The notes: a model not told the origin generated them from the letters alone. A stretch of 64,000 bases of DNA from Triatoma infestans (GCA_011037195.1 JAAEAF010005122.1:57539-121538), one strand, 5' to 3'. Shown: positions 21,500-34,690, numbered from the stretch's first letter. Numbers and translations are program-made.

Positions 21500-22515
21500 A
21501 GTGAATTCCTCCATGGGAATTTCACTCATTGAAATTATGGTCATTCGTTATTCACAATCCATGTCGCGCTATCTGAGAACTAAATGTCCTTATCCTCCCG
21601 CCTCAGAACAATCTCTTGATTGCCTTTCGCAGCCTTAGTTTGTAAAATGACGGTATCTTTTCTAAAGTACAAAAAGAAGTACCTTTTTTTTTATATAATC
21701 AACGTTTTTTCAGGAATTACCAACTTCAGTTCTCCTGTTTTCACTGCTATTTTGTAGCAAACAAATTTCTTGCTCAGAACTATTAAATCCTGTATTGCTT
21801 ACACATAAAATAAAATCCAGTTTATTCAAATTAAAAAATAAAAAAAACAACATTAAGCGTTTATTTTTATTGAATATTTACTTGAATATCTATATTATTT
21901 CTCTATATGTTGTGCAATTATTATCAACACAAGGTAAACAACTGTTTCTCTTCCACTCTGACCTAGCTCTCTTTCATGAATATTAGAAATTAATTGACAG
22001 TTCCAATCAATATTTTTTTCTGTGTAGTGATATTTTTTCATTTTTGGTGAATATGTCCCACATCCTTTGTTGGCGTAGATAAATGAAAAAATAATTCATA
22101 AGTTTATGCGTATTTTTTTCACTGATGATAGGATTGTATACTCAAATGAACTAATATTTGAATTTGATTTGCGTCCTAATTAATAATTAACATTAACAGT
22201 TTGACAGAGAGACAAATGAGCACTCTATATCATTTACCAACAATTAAATAATATAGTTTTTGCCATTATTTCCAAAAATAAAAGGCGAGCTGATTCGTGT
22301 GAATGGTAGAAAATTTTTAAATTTTTATTGTACAATTTTCTAAGTTAGGTTTAAGAATCAACAAATTATTGGAATATCCAGTACTGAACACCAAATGGTG
22401 TACAGTGTGAGTAGAAAGATGCGTAGCCACATATGATTGTATTTATTATTAATTATTGTCTCATTAAGTCATTCTTTAAGTAACCAATATTATTTTTCTA
22501 TGCTTATTACTACAT
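21500..22515. other. AT-rich noncoding stretch
   Basis: No gene recognised. Short ORFs are hydrophobic and motif-free. Confidence 0.5.
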
Positions 22516-22519
22516 ATGT

Positions 22520-23055
22520 AATAGTAATAATATTTATTAGAAACATTGCAAGAATTCCAAATTTGAAGACAAATCGGATAACCGGAAGTGCGCCTTTAAG
22601 GAATAGATTTTTGAGCTTACCTGAAAACGATTTATAACGATTTCCATTAACAATCTGGTATTTTATCCTCAGGAAAAATATATGGAGTTAAATAAATGTC
22701 CAATATATGGCGTTGATTCAATGTTATTGGCGCTCTCTTCTAAAACAGAGTGTAATCAGTTTTTATCTATCTGGGTTGGTAGTTGGTAACATGATGGGTG
22801 GCCAGCATCTCTATATTTGTTTAAGTTAGGATAAATGAGTAGAAGCTGAAGTTTAAAGAAAATTGTATATATCTGGAGTAAAAGAAAGTTGTTTGAGTAT
22901 TTCAGACTAGATTTGTAAACTAAATTGTAAACGGGTTAAAGGAAAAAAAAAATCTTTGAATCGTTTTTTGACAAAATTCTCACATAAAATTCACTTTCTA
23001 AAAATGTTAGGAATTCAATATTTCCTTTTAGGTAAGAGAAAGTAAGTGGGGGAAG
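22520..23055 (+). repeat. Family A repeat, 3' half
   Basis: Blocks ATTAGAAACATTGCAAGAAT, GGATAACCGGAAGTGCGCCT, GTTGATTCAATGTTATTGGC and TTGTTTGAGTATTTCAGAC are followed by GTAAGAGAAAGTAAG near 23032. ORF 22437-22637 lies within it. Confidence 0.75.
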
Positions 23056-23945
23056 GGAGGGGAATCTTACATTAAATAAATAAAATAATACGAATAGGTT
23101 AATGAAATGATTTTTATATATAATGTAACATACATATATATAGGTGTGTGTGAAGGTCTAAAGAAGGTCAAACAGTGTTTAACTTGGGTAGACATATTCG
23201 CGGCCCAGTTTGGCACGTAGTCGATCTGCGCCAGTAGTGGCACAGGTAGTGGATGCTGTTCAGTTGTTTTAGTAACTAACTACATTAACCTGCAGACAGG
23301 TTTACCGCTTTAAATATCTCTCTCATTCTCCCTCTCCTGGTCACTCTCTCTCTTTTCGCTCTTATTCAAACTTAACTAATTACATACCGCCAACAAGACA
23401 AGTTCCTCTTTCTGCTATCGTTTCGGCATTACTTTGTAATATATACGTCATTTTTCGTTTATTACGCTGAAGTTGAACCATTATCAAGTGTAGTAGTTTT
23501 GGAATTTTTGTAGGTGTGGAAGGTAATATTGAGGCTTTAAACTTTCTTATCTGATTACTGATTATGATCTTTTCTGCAAATACAAATTGCCTCCATTCAT
23601 TCATATCATTTCTTGGAAATGCGCAATGTACTTCCATTATTATTAATTATTATTCATCATTATTTATAGTTATAGTATTTTTAGTTAGTTTAGTTGTTTT
23701 TTTAGTTAGTTTAATTGTTTTTTAGTTAGTTTAGTTGTTTTTTTAGTTTGGATTAAGTTTCTAAGTAAAATAAATCGTATTATATAGCTTTTAATGTTAA
23801 ATAAAGTGTCAACAAATATAAAGTTGCTCACCTTCATCCAAACTCAATGCTGCTTCTTCTTAAAAAAAAAAAATGATTCTTCCATATATATTACAACAAT
23901 TAATGTCAACTTTTAAACAGTTTTTACTAATTTTTATTTTTTGTA
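23056..23945. other. Unclassified stretch, GC-richer at 23200-23350
   Basis: 23150-23370 is less AT-rich (GCGGCCCAGTTTGGCACG) but matches nothing I know. The minus-strand ORF 23380-23637 (85 aa, starts at an ATG) has no recognisable domain. Confidence 0.4.
23679..23750 (+). repeat. Minisatellite, unit about 22 bp, three units
   Basis: Three tandem units of TTTTAGTTAGTTTAGTTGTT with one-base variation. Confidence 0.85.
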
Positions 23946-23949
23946 TTTT

Positions 23950-24340
23950 ACTTTTGCATAAAGGAGGAATAATTACCTACAGCCTGTATCGGTCAGATTT
24001 TCAAAATTAAGTTTTCTTCGAAAAATGGAAATTTTGAGGACTCCTGAAGTTGAAAAATGTTTTAGATGTTGGTTTTATATCTGTTGGTGTTGGTCTGTCT
24101 GTGTGTAAAGTCAAAACTATCACAAAACGAAAATCTTACAAATTTTAAATTTTGATGTTTTCATTGAATTTCACCAAGGGATTCGATAGAAATTTTCCAG
24201 TTCCGTTAACCAGTTTGCATTTAACAAGTTTCTTCTCCATATTTTTAGCGATTATCTCAAAAAAGGTCCTAGCAAGTTTTCTTAAATTTTATATCTGTAG
24301 AAGACAGGTTTATCGTTGTTTCTTTGAACCACATTTTTTT
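23950..24340 (+). repeat. Family A fragment
   Basis: The family start with TATCGGTCAGATTTTCAAAA, a GTGTGTAAAGTC tract and TATCACAAAACGAAAATCTT are recognisable but diverged. Confidence 0.5.
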
Positions 24341-26443
24341 CAGTGAAATTTCTTCTAAGTTTTTCTTCTAAGCAGGTGATGATGTATGGTTTCAAAATCT
24401 TTAAAATACAAAAGGGAAATCATATGTGTTATAAAAATACCAATTTTCCTATATGAGAAATGTAAAAGACAGAAATGTTGACTACATTTCATCAAATTTC
24501 TTTTGGTGAAACAAGTTATTAATTTTTTTTTGACTTCTACAGAGAGAAGTTTAAACCATTGGTTCTTCCCTAGAGAGTACATCGCTAAGGGAATCACCCA
24601 CCATCCGTGACAACTGGAATTGTAAAACAACTAGTTGGTGAGGGTGGCACGAGGAGGAGTAGATGAAGTCTGTATTGATATACCTATGATTAAATGTGCA
24701 AAAGGAATTTGTTCTAAGAGAGACTAAGTGGGATATGAGACTCTAAAATTTTGGAGGCGGCAGAGTAGTACGTATTTCGCTGGCCATCTTAGTTTGAATC
24801 AATAACGGTTTTGGGTAGTGCAGAAGTCTTGTTGAATTTTATGATAGTTTCTATGCAAGTCGTTAGTCAGTCTAGAGTTATTCAGTTCCTTACTTTAACA
24901 TTTAGTGCCAATTCACGGAAGTTAGTCTGTTTTAACCTATAGAAAGAAGTGGCCAAACTACCTTTTCAGGAGTCTTGGCATCCCTGCGGATATCTCGTCC
25001 TAACAAATACAAACAAAACTTACATTCACATGAACATATAGGAGGCTTACAGAGATAGTTGATGTCTCTAACTACTTGGATTAGCAAACCCACCACACAC
25101 ACATACACACACTAACAATAGCACTTTAAAGACGATTATATTCTGTGTACAAACACTAACACCTGAGAGTAGCCACTAGATCTTTCAGAACGCAATGGAT
25201 ACGTTTTCTAAAAATATCCCACCATCCTACTGCAAATATCCACTATTAAGGGACATTAAGTAATTGTGTCGCAAAAAATTACGAATTGGAAGAAACTCTG
25301 TTAACAAAGGGGGAGGGCGAATTTGTGAATGTTTTTTATTAGTTTTTCTCGACACATGTAATTACATCCTATATTTTAGATGACTATATCTAAAACCAGT
25401 GGTTACAAAGGAACCAGAATAAGTAATTTAAGTCGCAGTGGATTTGGCTTAATGGTCTTTCCCATTAAACATCTAACATCTACTCTATTTTAGAGATACA
25501 GGAAAGTAGATATTATAGCCTTATTACATTAAACTTATAATTATTATGTGTGTAGAGATCTTTTGTATTAAGTATTCTGATGAAGGCTAAATTTAATTGA
25601 TTTGCTTAAATAGTTCGTGATTTATTAAAAAAAAAAATGCCATCGACAAAAGGGTATATTTTTTAACCTATTTAGTGTATTATATATTTAAGGATATTAT
25701 TTTCTATAAATAGAGCACAATAGCTTTTCTATCGGATGGAACAATAGTTTATTACTTGGAACTATTGTTCAGAAAGTTATTTGAGAGTCTGATTTTTTTT
25801 CTATTACCGTAGTCTTTAGAGTTAGTTGTAAAATTGAATACCTAATATTGTCTGGCTTTTTAAACAACAAACAAATTATAGAAACCGTTGCATTTTTTTT
25901 TTTTTTGTTACTTTCATATTGTTGAAAGTTATTACTCAAGTTATTTCAAAAATACCAGAATCCATTAAACTCATACTAACAAATTTCCACACACATATAC
26001 ACACTCAAAATTATAAGCTGTAAGTTAAAGGAAGAAATTTTTACAACTGCTAATTATTATCTACAGCATAGCGGATAATGAACTTACCAAAAAATATTAT
26101 TGAGATTTTAATTTCATTTCTATTGCGCTCTTTTTTTTTCTCTCAGTTTAAATTAAGTTTACAACTTCAAAGCAGTTATTAACTTAATATTTTTGTGTAT
26201 TATTTCATTTATTTGTAGGTTATATATTTGCGAATGAATGTACTTATTTCGAAAAGCGTATCGCCGCTCTTTAATCATTTTTTAAAAGAAACAATATTAC
26301 AGTTGGTCTTTTTTAAATGAAGAAATAATACTGATATCTTAATTGTTATGTAATGAGAAATAAATCATGCTTGAAATTGTGCTGAACACAAGGCTGTGGT
26401 GGTTGGTTGGTCGGGGAAATACATAAAATTTACACACATCCCA
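24341..26443. other. Noncoding stretch
   Basis: No gene recognised. A family F fragment lies at 24940-25080. A small perfect hairpin, GAACAATAGTT/AACTATTGTTC, lies at about 25739-25771. Confidence 0.5.
24940..25080 (+). repeat. Family F fragment
   Basis: Shares AAGTGGCC, CTTTTCAGGAGTCTTGGCAT, CCCTGCGGATATCTCG and TTACATTCACAT with 4575-4700. Unclassified. Confidence 0.4.
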
Positions 26444-27290
26444 TTTAATTTGTGAAATAATTAACTAATTATCTGTACATGTTTTGGCTACAAATAAATC
26501 ATTATTCGTAGTCAATCGGATTGCAAAGTCATGTTCTAAAATAGATGACGAATTTTTTTGCATACAGTGAATCAATTTTTCAATTCGATTTTTTAATTAC
26601 TTTATTTTGTATTTTATATTTAATCTTGGATATTATATTTGTATAGTACAAAACAGTTATGAAACTGTACTTTATGTATGTTTATTATCGTCTATTTCGG
26701 TACATACTATCATTATAAAAAGAGATTTCTAAATAAATCAGTTGACGAAGTACTTAAAAGATTTTCAATCTGAAGACTCACGCTTCAATATGGACATACG
26801 GACTAGAACTGTATGGCACTGCTAAGCGTTCCAACCTCAATAGAATTCAAACCCTTCAGTCAAAAATCCTCCGTTTAATTTGTGAAATAATTAACTAATT
26901 ATCTGTACATGTTTTGGCTACAAATAAATCATTATTCGCAGTCAATCGGATTGCAAAGTCATGTTCTAAAATAGATGACGAATTTTTTTTGCATAAAGTG
27001 AATCGATTTTTTAATTACTTTATTTTGTTTTTTATATTTAATCTTGGATATTATATTTGTATAGTACAAAACACTTATGAAACTGTATTTTATGTGTGTT
27101 TATTATCGTCTATTTCGGTACATACTACTCATTACAAAATGAGATTTCTAAAGAAATCAGTTGAATAAGTACTTAAAAGATTTTCAATCTGAAGACTCAC
27201 GCTTCAATATGGACATACGGACTAGAAATGTACTGCTAAGCGTTCCAGCCTCAATAGAATTCAAACCCTTCAGTCAAAAATCGTTCGTCG
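26444..27290 (+). repeat. 430-bp tandem direct duplication
   Basis: Copy 1 (26444-26873) and copy 2 (26874 to about 27290) share TTTAATTTGTGAAATAATTA, GACGAATTTTTTT and AGACTCACGCTTCAATATGG with a few per cent divergence and small indels. The offset is 430 bp. Each copy ends in the same piece of a LINE coding tail, so the duplication is later than, or part of, that insertion. Confidence 0.9.
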
Positions 27291-27540
27291 CATTGTCGAC
27301 GCCCCTTTTTACGTCACCAACCGCACCATTCAAACGACTTGAAAATCCCGTTCGTCAACGACCTCGCAAAATCTAGATACAACAAATTCCAGTCACCTAT
27401 CGCCCCATCCAAATCTCCTCGTCCAAGCCCTCTAGGTAATCCCCAAAGACGGTTGAAGCGCCGTTGGCCTCGCGACCTCTTGGTATCTAATGGCAGTTAT
27501 CACTGGATAACTAGCCGTTATCTAGACTAGTCGCAACATT
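26740..27540 (+). pseudogene. Jockey-like LINE ORF2 C-terminus
   Basis: The frame in copy 1 reads LKTHASIWTYGLELYGTAKR and NLNRIQTLQSKILRLI. In copy 2 it goes on VDAPFYVTNRTIHTDLKIPF, VNDLAKSRYNKFQS, PRPSPLGNPQRRLKRRWPRD. 'W.YG..L.G.A..SN...IQ..Q.K.LR.I..APWYV.N..IH.DL..P.V' and a terminal 'RRLKR..P.DL' are diagnostic of the end of Jockey-clade ORF2. No RT core remains. Frame breaks lie between the pieces, and the first piece is duplicated by the 430-bp tandem repeat. The three short ORFs here (26914, 27161, 27339) are overlapping frames of this one relic. Confidence 0.8.
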
Positions 27541-27639
27541 GAAGAATAAAAAATATATAAAATATCGCGGTTTAATGATTGGATGAACTGAGAACAAGTG
27601 AAATGATGCTCATAAAGTTTCACAGTTGAAACTAGGGAA

Positions 27640-28060
27640 AACAACTTAGCTAGTAAATGTTGTAAAATTTTCATACGTCATGTTTCAGAAAAATCAATGT
27701 ATTTCTAGAAAAATATTTCACAAAAAAGCAATTAATATTTCAAGTTTAAAAGAAAATTATTGGAATAATTTTATTAAAAAATTCCGTTAAAAGTTCAGAA
27801 AGCTTTTGCGACGAAAATTGTCGCAATTCCCATTGATGAGAATTTTTAAACGAAATCTATGTTTCCGGTCCCATTGCAGTGTGTATCAATGGAATATCAA
27901 GTTAGGAGCTTCCTAGGATTTTCGTTGTTGAGGATTTTTTGCACCTACAAAGGAATGAACGATTTTTTTCATAATTAGGTATTTCCGGTGAAAAATCCAA
28001 CTTCAAAAATTGATTAATATCACAGTACATCCTCTTACATCTTTCAAACAGTAATAAAAA
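27640..28060 (-). repeat. Family A repeat, reverse
   Basis: The reverse complement has TACATGAGGATGT-like end blocks and TTTTTCACCGGAAATACCTA. AGAAAGCTTTTGCGACGAAA marks the middle block. Confidence 0.6.
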
Positions 28061-28499
28061 TAAAAATAATAATAAAAAAAAGCTAAAATAAATGTTGTAG
28101 TTAGTATTTTGTTGATGTTATAAGAGGGGGCAGGACGCATGTAAAACTTGTAGACAACGTTTATACTTTATTTTTTTCTGTTTTCTAATCTCTCCACAAG
28201 CGAACCTATTTAGCATAACTGGCTGACATCTCAGATTAATGTGCTAACAGGTATAATATTATGAATTATTGCAGGATTTAGTGAATAGCTAAATAACAAG
28301 GTAATCTGCGAATTTAAAGAAGTTGTATTAGTGCTGGCCAGTTGTTAGTTTTGTACTTTGTAGAAATCAAATGGACACCAAGGGCATTCACTTTTGTTAA
28401 CATAAGGAAGCAGGACCGGAAAAAAAAGTTAAAAAGTTCATTGCTAGAAGAAAATCTTCATTGATTAGTCACAATTAAATTTTATATGTAATTAAACTA
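28061..28499. other. Noncoding stretch
   Basis: No gene recognised. Confidence 0.5.
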
Positions 28500-28775
28500 A
28501 ACTGTTCGCCACCAAGATCTGTCAGAGAATGTCTGCTGATTTTTATTGGGGAAGTATGTGGCCAGCATGCCGCAGTTCCCATCGCCATTTAGTTCTGATC
28601 TTTGCTACCAGGTCCGCTACTAACTGTCCCTCCCCTCTTTTTCTTTGAATGCTAGATCAACACTGTTTGCTTCAACGGGAATTGAACGCAACAGCTTATA
28701 CGCTCATTCTTTACTTATTAAAACACAATTACAATACTTCCTCTTACTAGGAGTAAGAGAAAGTAAAAATTGTTA
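28500..28775 (-). repeat. SINE-like segment joined to a family A end
   Basis: On the minus strand GTTCAATTCCCGTTGAAG resembles a tRNA box B and is followed by a body similar to 8400-8520. At 28720-28775 the family A terminal block is present (TACAATACTTCCTCTTAC, then AGTAAGAGAAAG). No box A is visible, so this is 5'-truncated or not a SINE. Confidence 0.35.
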
Positions 28776-29299
28776 TCCTTCCAACTAAAGATTTGCATGC
28801 AAAATTTACATATAAGGTTCTTGCCAAAATTGATTCTCTTATTTATAGTTTCATTAATGTTAACTATTTTAACTATTTAGTAATTAACTATTTTATAGTT
28901 TCATTCATTAAAATTGATTCTCTTATTTATTTATTAGAAACTTCAGCTTAATGTACTTTCAAGACTAATATTATCAATTCGTTCACATCAAAGTTTACGT
29001 CCATTTAAATTATTCGTATCTGTTATGAGACTATAGACGACTTTCATTTGTAGCATTTCTTAAGTAGTAATGGGCATGGCATTTTTAGAGCCAATTGGTT
29101 TCTTAATATTTAGTTATATAGGTTGGAATGGGATCCGAATTATAAAAGATTCATAGAATCCGAAGACTGAAGAATCACCATTAGTATGAATCAAACGTTA
29201 GTTACCCCCACCTTGACCAGACTAAGGAGTTGAATTCTACTGATATACGCAGAGCGACAGCAGAACAGTTCAGGAAAGTTTACAACAGGGTTTTTAGAA

Positions 29300-29548
29300 C
29301 AGTACATCTAGTCAGCATCCAATCAGCATATCCATATCATCTAGTCAGCAACCAATCTAATTTCTAATTCTCAGCCAGTCTGTCTCTCACCTTATTATTC
29401 TCTCGCTACCTAACTTCTATTAACTGTAAAATCCTTGCAGTTTGTGTTTTCTATTAATTATCCATTGTTCAACTTATCATCTAGTTTGTTTCTTATTCCT
29501 AAATTCATTTTCTCTAAATTCTCTCCCTCTCATATCCATAAAGTGAAG
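29300..29548 (+). mobile_element. Family C LTR-like fragment
   Basis: TCAGCCAGTCTGTCTCTC, CGCTACCTAACTTCTATTAA, TTGCAGTTTGTG and CATCTAGTTTGTTTCTTATT match the reverse complement of 50022-50270. The 5' part of the repeat is missing. Confidence 0.6.
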
Positions 29549-30884
29549 AAAGGAACCATGCAAATGTTAGTAAGTTTCATTAAAGTCACGAAAACTTGAA
29601 GAGCTTATTAAAAGGGCACTTATGGTGAACCGATTTTCTAAACATGCCTAAACATACTTTTCGTTCTCAAAATTTGTATTTCCATTGAAAATTATTGTCA
29701 AAAGTCTGATTCGGTTTATATTTATTCCAACAGAATTAGGATAAAAGAAACTTAATAGGCAATAAAAAGGCATCTATTTACTAGATAAATTGTAGATTTG
29801 TATTTTCTATTTTAAAGCAAACTTCCTAAGTGCCATTAGACTTTTAACAAGTTCAGCGAGAAAGTGAAGTGTAGGTTTTTTTTTAAAATTTTTAAATATA
29901 TATTCTAAACTTGCCATTTTCATATATTGAGCATGATTTTTAATATATGCAAATTAAAAGGATAGGCCTCCGTAAATGACCGCTTATTAACGATCACGTG
30001 CACCACTAACAAGACAAGAAAAAAAAAACAAATTGAACATTTCTTTTTTAAGTTTTGTTGCAAATTCATATATATAGAGAAGAGTAGAATGCCGCAGGTA
30101 TATTTTTGGAAATATTCCACCGTGATACGGATCTTACTTTGGTGCTGAAGGCCACTCTTTGTGTTGTTTCTATTTTTTTTATTTTTGGGTTTTCGTTACT
30201 TAATTTGTTAACACATATTTAACTATAATAAGATATTTTTTTTATGAACTATCGAATATAGAAGTAAATTTTATTCTTGAATCTAACACTTTAAAGGTAT
30301 CAAGAAAAAAAAGTATTTTTATGGTTTATTTAATAAGAAAAAATTTCGAATCAAGCCGCCTTACAAAGGAGAGGCGGCCATTTTGATTGCTTCGAAATAT
30401 ATTCTTCTTTTTTTTCAAATAAAGAATCTACATTCGTATTTCTTTCTCCTGTTTTTTCTGGACTCCTAATTAGGATTAAGATAAGAGACAGACTGACAAT
30501 TGAGTCTTCATTTGATTTACGTTGTACTATTCAACATAACCTTTTAAATTTTTGTTTGTGTTAATTAATGGCCATACCTAGTATAATAGCAATTTAAATC
30601 TCTTCAGAAGTCACCCTCAAAAGAAATAAATTATAGAATTTTAAGATAATGTGTTTTTTTGCTTATTAGAAGAAGTTTAGATTTTTTGAAAACTCTTTTA
30701 TCTATTCAAATGTGCAAAAATTAAGGGATGGCGGTAAAATTAAGGTATTAAATCAATTAATTTAATTGAGATAAAGTGCAAATATATATTTGTTTTGTTT
30801 TTCAATAATTGCAAACATTTTTTTTTTCTGCAGCAGAGAAATAATATGTTAATTATTTCACTAAAATTAGTGAATAATATTGCA
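29549..30884. other. AT-rich noncoding stretch
   Basis: No gene recognised. ORF 29920-30120 is motif-free. Confidence 0.5.
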
Positions 30885-31136
30885 AGTAGTCGCAGTGTTG
30901 ACCGTCATCTTTAAATGAAATAATTTTTTTTTGTAACCGTGTAATAATGTGGCAATTATTAAATCAAAAGTAGTGAGTGAAGTTATACTTTTAACCACAA
31001 GTGAGAGAAAGTATAAACATACATTACTTTTTCTCATAAGTGACTTAAAGTAATATTGATCAACTCTAACTAGCCCGACATCTAGCGGTAATAAACGACA
31101 ACACAATCGTTTTGCAAAACAAATCCCAAATATCAT
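30885..31136 (-). repeat. Family E repeat
   Basis: The reverse complement shares ATATTTGGGATTTG, CTAGATGTCGGGCTAGTTAG and a TGAGAGAAAGTA block with 34190-34400, which lies in the opposite orientation. The class is unknown. The 89-aa minus-strand ORF is within the repeat and shows no known domain. Confidence 0.55.
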
Positions 31137-31544
31137 CGGAATGGAGGTTATATCAAAAAGAGCAGATTATACAGTGAAAGAGTATTTGACTTGAATTATA
31201 ATATATTCTCAGTATTTGCACCTTTGCATAATTTTGATATTAATATCCAATTAAATAGGGTCGCAGAAAAAAAAATTTAATATTCAACACATGAGAAAAG
31301 TATTTCCACACTCTTCTTCAGTTGCCACACTCGTTGTGCTCGTATGGTCAAATTCTGAGCCCGAGTATAAAAAAGCGTTCTTTACTCACTGTGTGATAAA
31401 TAATAACTTATTTAATTTTAAGAAAAACTTTAAAATTTATTACAAATTATTTAAAGTAAAGAAATAAATATTTTTAACTGTTGCTGAATACAATTCAATA
31501 AACTCGAGATAAAATGCAGATAGAGAAAAAAATAGTGTGGACTT
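31137..31544. other. Noncoding stretch
   Basis: No gene or repeat recognised. Confidence 0.45.
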
Positions 31545-32185
31545 TACTGTATTTTTTCTTCACATTTTCATGTCTCGAAAACGGCTTCAACTATTTTCTT
31601 GAAACTTCGGAGTGCCATGTACATATATAAATAATACGTATCACTTGAAATACTATCCATGAAAAATTGATTTTTTTTTGGTGGCTTTTGGAGTAACAGT
31701 AACGTCAAGCTTTCCTCTGAAGTATCACTTCAATTTAATGTGTGGTTCCACCAACTGTATGATATTAATAGAATTTAAAATTGGAAGAAAATCGATTAAC
31801 CGAAGGTATAACTTTACAGAATGGGATTTTGAGTTTATTGAAATTTTCTAGAAAACTGCTGAAACGTATTTCTTTAAATTCGGAATGTTTATTGTAGATA
31901 TACAAAAGTATAATTTTTATATGAAAAATTTAAAAACAAACTAAAATGGACAAATTTTTATGGTGATTCTGCGTTCGATTTCAATTGTTATTTTATCAAT
32001 TTTATTTGGCGCTGCATCCTGGGCTACAATGTAAAGTAGACTCAACCTGTCAAGCGTTCCTACCAACATATAACCTACTCTTGTATAAAACAAAAAAATT
32101 TCCCAATTTGGTAGCTGTATTAACTGCAGTAAGAGAAAGTCATGTGAATGAATGGTTCACACCAGATATTTTTAACCTGTGATAA
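31545..32185 (+). repeat. Family A repeat, internal deletion
   Basis: Blocks CGAAAACGGCTTCAACTATT, CAAGCTTTCCTCTGAAGTAT, TTAACCGAAGGTATAACTTT and TGAATGGTTCACACCAGAT are in order. A segment after the first CCGGAAGT-like block is missing. Confidence 0.75.
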
Positions 32186-34189
32186 AAATTGACAAAACAA
32201 TCTCTTTCACCTATTTGGCCACAAAACTATCCTCTTAGTATAAAGATAAATGTTTTCTAAAGTATAGATGACACTAAGTTTCGAAGTAGGCTTTCAAAAT
32301 TATATTTTTTTATAAATTATAAAAAGCTATCATTTAATCTTTCACAACAAGATTGTTTAATTTTTGTTTAAAAGAAAGAATACAACTTTCTTTGAGAGAT
32401 AGCTTATAGGTCAATATATGTAAATCAATTCAAATTTGAATACATTCAAGTATGTTGTACGGATAATGTACCTAAAAAAGATGTCCATAGCTTTTCATTT
32501 CTTTACAAATAAAGTTTATAATTAATGCAAACAAAATATGAATAATTTATATTAAGGAAACTATTAAATCTCTTTCCTTTTTTTTTCTTTTTTTTATTTT
32601 ATTAAGTCCATTCATTATTATTATTTATTTATTTATGCAAATAAAACCTGTCATTAATAAAACCGTAAATGATTAGTAATTATTGTTAATCATAATTTCG
32701 TTAAACATATTGTATTCAATGTCTTATTTCACTTCTTCTGGATAATTAATCATATTGCATTTTCAAATTATATTGTGATTTATTCTCTCAATTTTTTTTT
32801 TTTTTGCAGTCAGAGGAAGAATTGCGATCATGATAAATTTTCGGCAATGAATTTTCGCCGGAAATATTTGATTTAAGGCACTTTAAATGATTTTAGTGAA
32901 TGGCATACATACGCACATACACATTCATACTATATATATATTAACTCCATTCACTTCTATATATAATAAAATCTAAAATCATTCTAAGAGAGAAAAAATA
33001 CGCTGAATGTTTTTTTCATTCATTATCAGACCATTGTATAGATTCTTTTGTGTAGGTGAACTTATTTCTTGAATTAAATATATATATATATAGATATATA
33101 TAATTTGAGGAATTCATGATCACCACAACAACTACATGTCATTAAAATAAATCACTCCATGTTTCTCTAATAAATATATTTTTAATTTTCTAATTTATAA
33201 TTCTTGACAGATTTCCCGCTGTGTTCGCATTTTGAGAAACTATTTATATAATCAAAACAAAGATGGATTAATCATAATCACGGTGAATATAAATAAATAT
33301 CTCCAGCACATGGTCTTGATTTAAAAAATCTTCTATAATATTTTGTAACTACGCTATGAATGGATAGGGGGCCCACGAAGACCCCTCGCTTTGTGAAGTA
33401 TTAAATTTTTGTTTTGTCATCTTTCTTCTGCAACACTGGCCAATCCTCTCCCAGATAGCTTTCACATTGTCCTTTCAAAAGAATTGTGACTTATGAAAAA
33501 ACGATCCTTTTTTAGTATAGTTTTGGTACTCTACTTCGTCAGCACTTCATCTCCAATACTAAGTGCCTCCCAAAAGTCTCCAGCATGATGTAATGAGAAT
33601 TTGAAACAAAATGACGGCCATTCAATCTAAACCATTAATTTTTTAGTAGCAGTTTTAGAAAATCATGGAAAACACAATGGCGAAATATTCGTAAGGATTC
33701 GCACTATACCATACTTTGAAGACGCATAGTATTTTCTCTATTTTTAAAAACCAACACTCTACGAAAGGCCTAATTTTTAGATATACAAATTTTTATTAAT
33801 GTCGAATATATACTTGCTTGATCAATTAAAGGTAACCAAGGAATAAGCCTTGGTAATTCTAAATTATAATTATAAATAAAAAACAGTGGCAGTGAAAATT
33901 TCATCCAGTCCAAATTTTCTATGAAACAATAGTTATTTATCTGGCAAGAGAGAAAATTGGCCACTTTTACCCACTCGAGTTTCAGATTTGCCCTCAAGAG
34001 CGCTGAAACTTGGGTTGTAAAGAACTTTTCTCCTGAGTTAAAGATTAGCTTTTTCGGGGATAGTGTTAAATTGGTTCTTAAATTATATGAATATAAAAAA
34101 ATGTGAAATGGTTGGTGCATGTACTGAGAATGTATATTTTAATTCAAGTCAAATACTCCCTTTCTCTATAACCTGTTCCGTTTGATGTA
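32186..34189. other. AT-rich noncoding stretch
   Basis: The minus-strand ORF 33770-34120 (116 aa, containing LSPKKLIFNSGEKFFTTQ) is the only frame of note. I recognise no domain and it has no coding context. The rest is poly-A or poly-T and (AT)n DNA. Confidence 0.45.
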
Positions 34190-34400
34190 ACATCAAATTC
34201 GCTGTATTTGGGATTTGGTTTGATCTTGTTTTCGCGAATTGCCACTAGATTTCGGGCTAATTAAAGTGATTAATTTTACTTTTACACACTAGTGAGAGAA
34301 AGTAGTTGTGTAACTCACCAGTGAGAAAAATTAGAACGTTAGCCAATAAATTTAGTGTAATAATCGTCACATTATTCAAATGTTGTAAAAAAAATTTGTT
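34190..34400 (+). repeat. Family E repeat
   Basis: GTATTTGGGATTTGGTTTGA, CCACTAGATTTCGGGCTAAT and AGTGAGAGAAAGTAG match the inverted copy at 30885-31136. Confidence 0.55.
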
Positions 34401-34540
34401 TTAAATTGCATTTCAAATCTATATTATTCTGTAATATTCTTTTCATAAACCCACAAGCAAAGAAAATATTTCGAGTTTTTCGATTTATTCCTACTAAAAA
34501 CGAAGAATTTTAGGCCAATAAAAAATGGTTAGTCTTGTGT

Positions 34541-34690
34541 CAGGAGGAAGAGTAGACGGCCCGCCACCTGTAATTTGATTGCGTGGCAATAACCAAATGA
34601 GGGTTCACATACTAGGCCATCGGGGATGCCACAATAAGCCTATAATGGCTGCGGTGCTGGGGTATAGCCTACCCATGGGGCTTTAATCTA
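34541..34690. other. Unclassified GC-richer island
   Basis: A 150-bp island (ACGGCCCGCCACCTGTAATT, CTAGGCCATCGGGGATGCC, CTACCCATGGGGCTTTAATC) stands out from AT-rich flanks. It has no ORF and no tRNA boxes. It may be the remnant of a SINE or a 5' UTR. Confidence 0.35.

Noticed and set aside
23380..23637. 85-aa minus-strand ORF as a gene
   Set aside because: No recognisable domain, and composition near the background.
25570..25600. CTGATGA as a further hammerhead
   Set aside because: No GAAA plus UH arrangement or stem II follows.
33770..34120. 116-aa minus-strand ORF as a gene
   Set aside because: AT-driven composition and no recognised motif.
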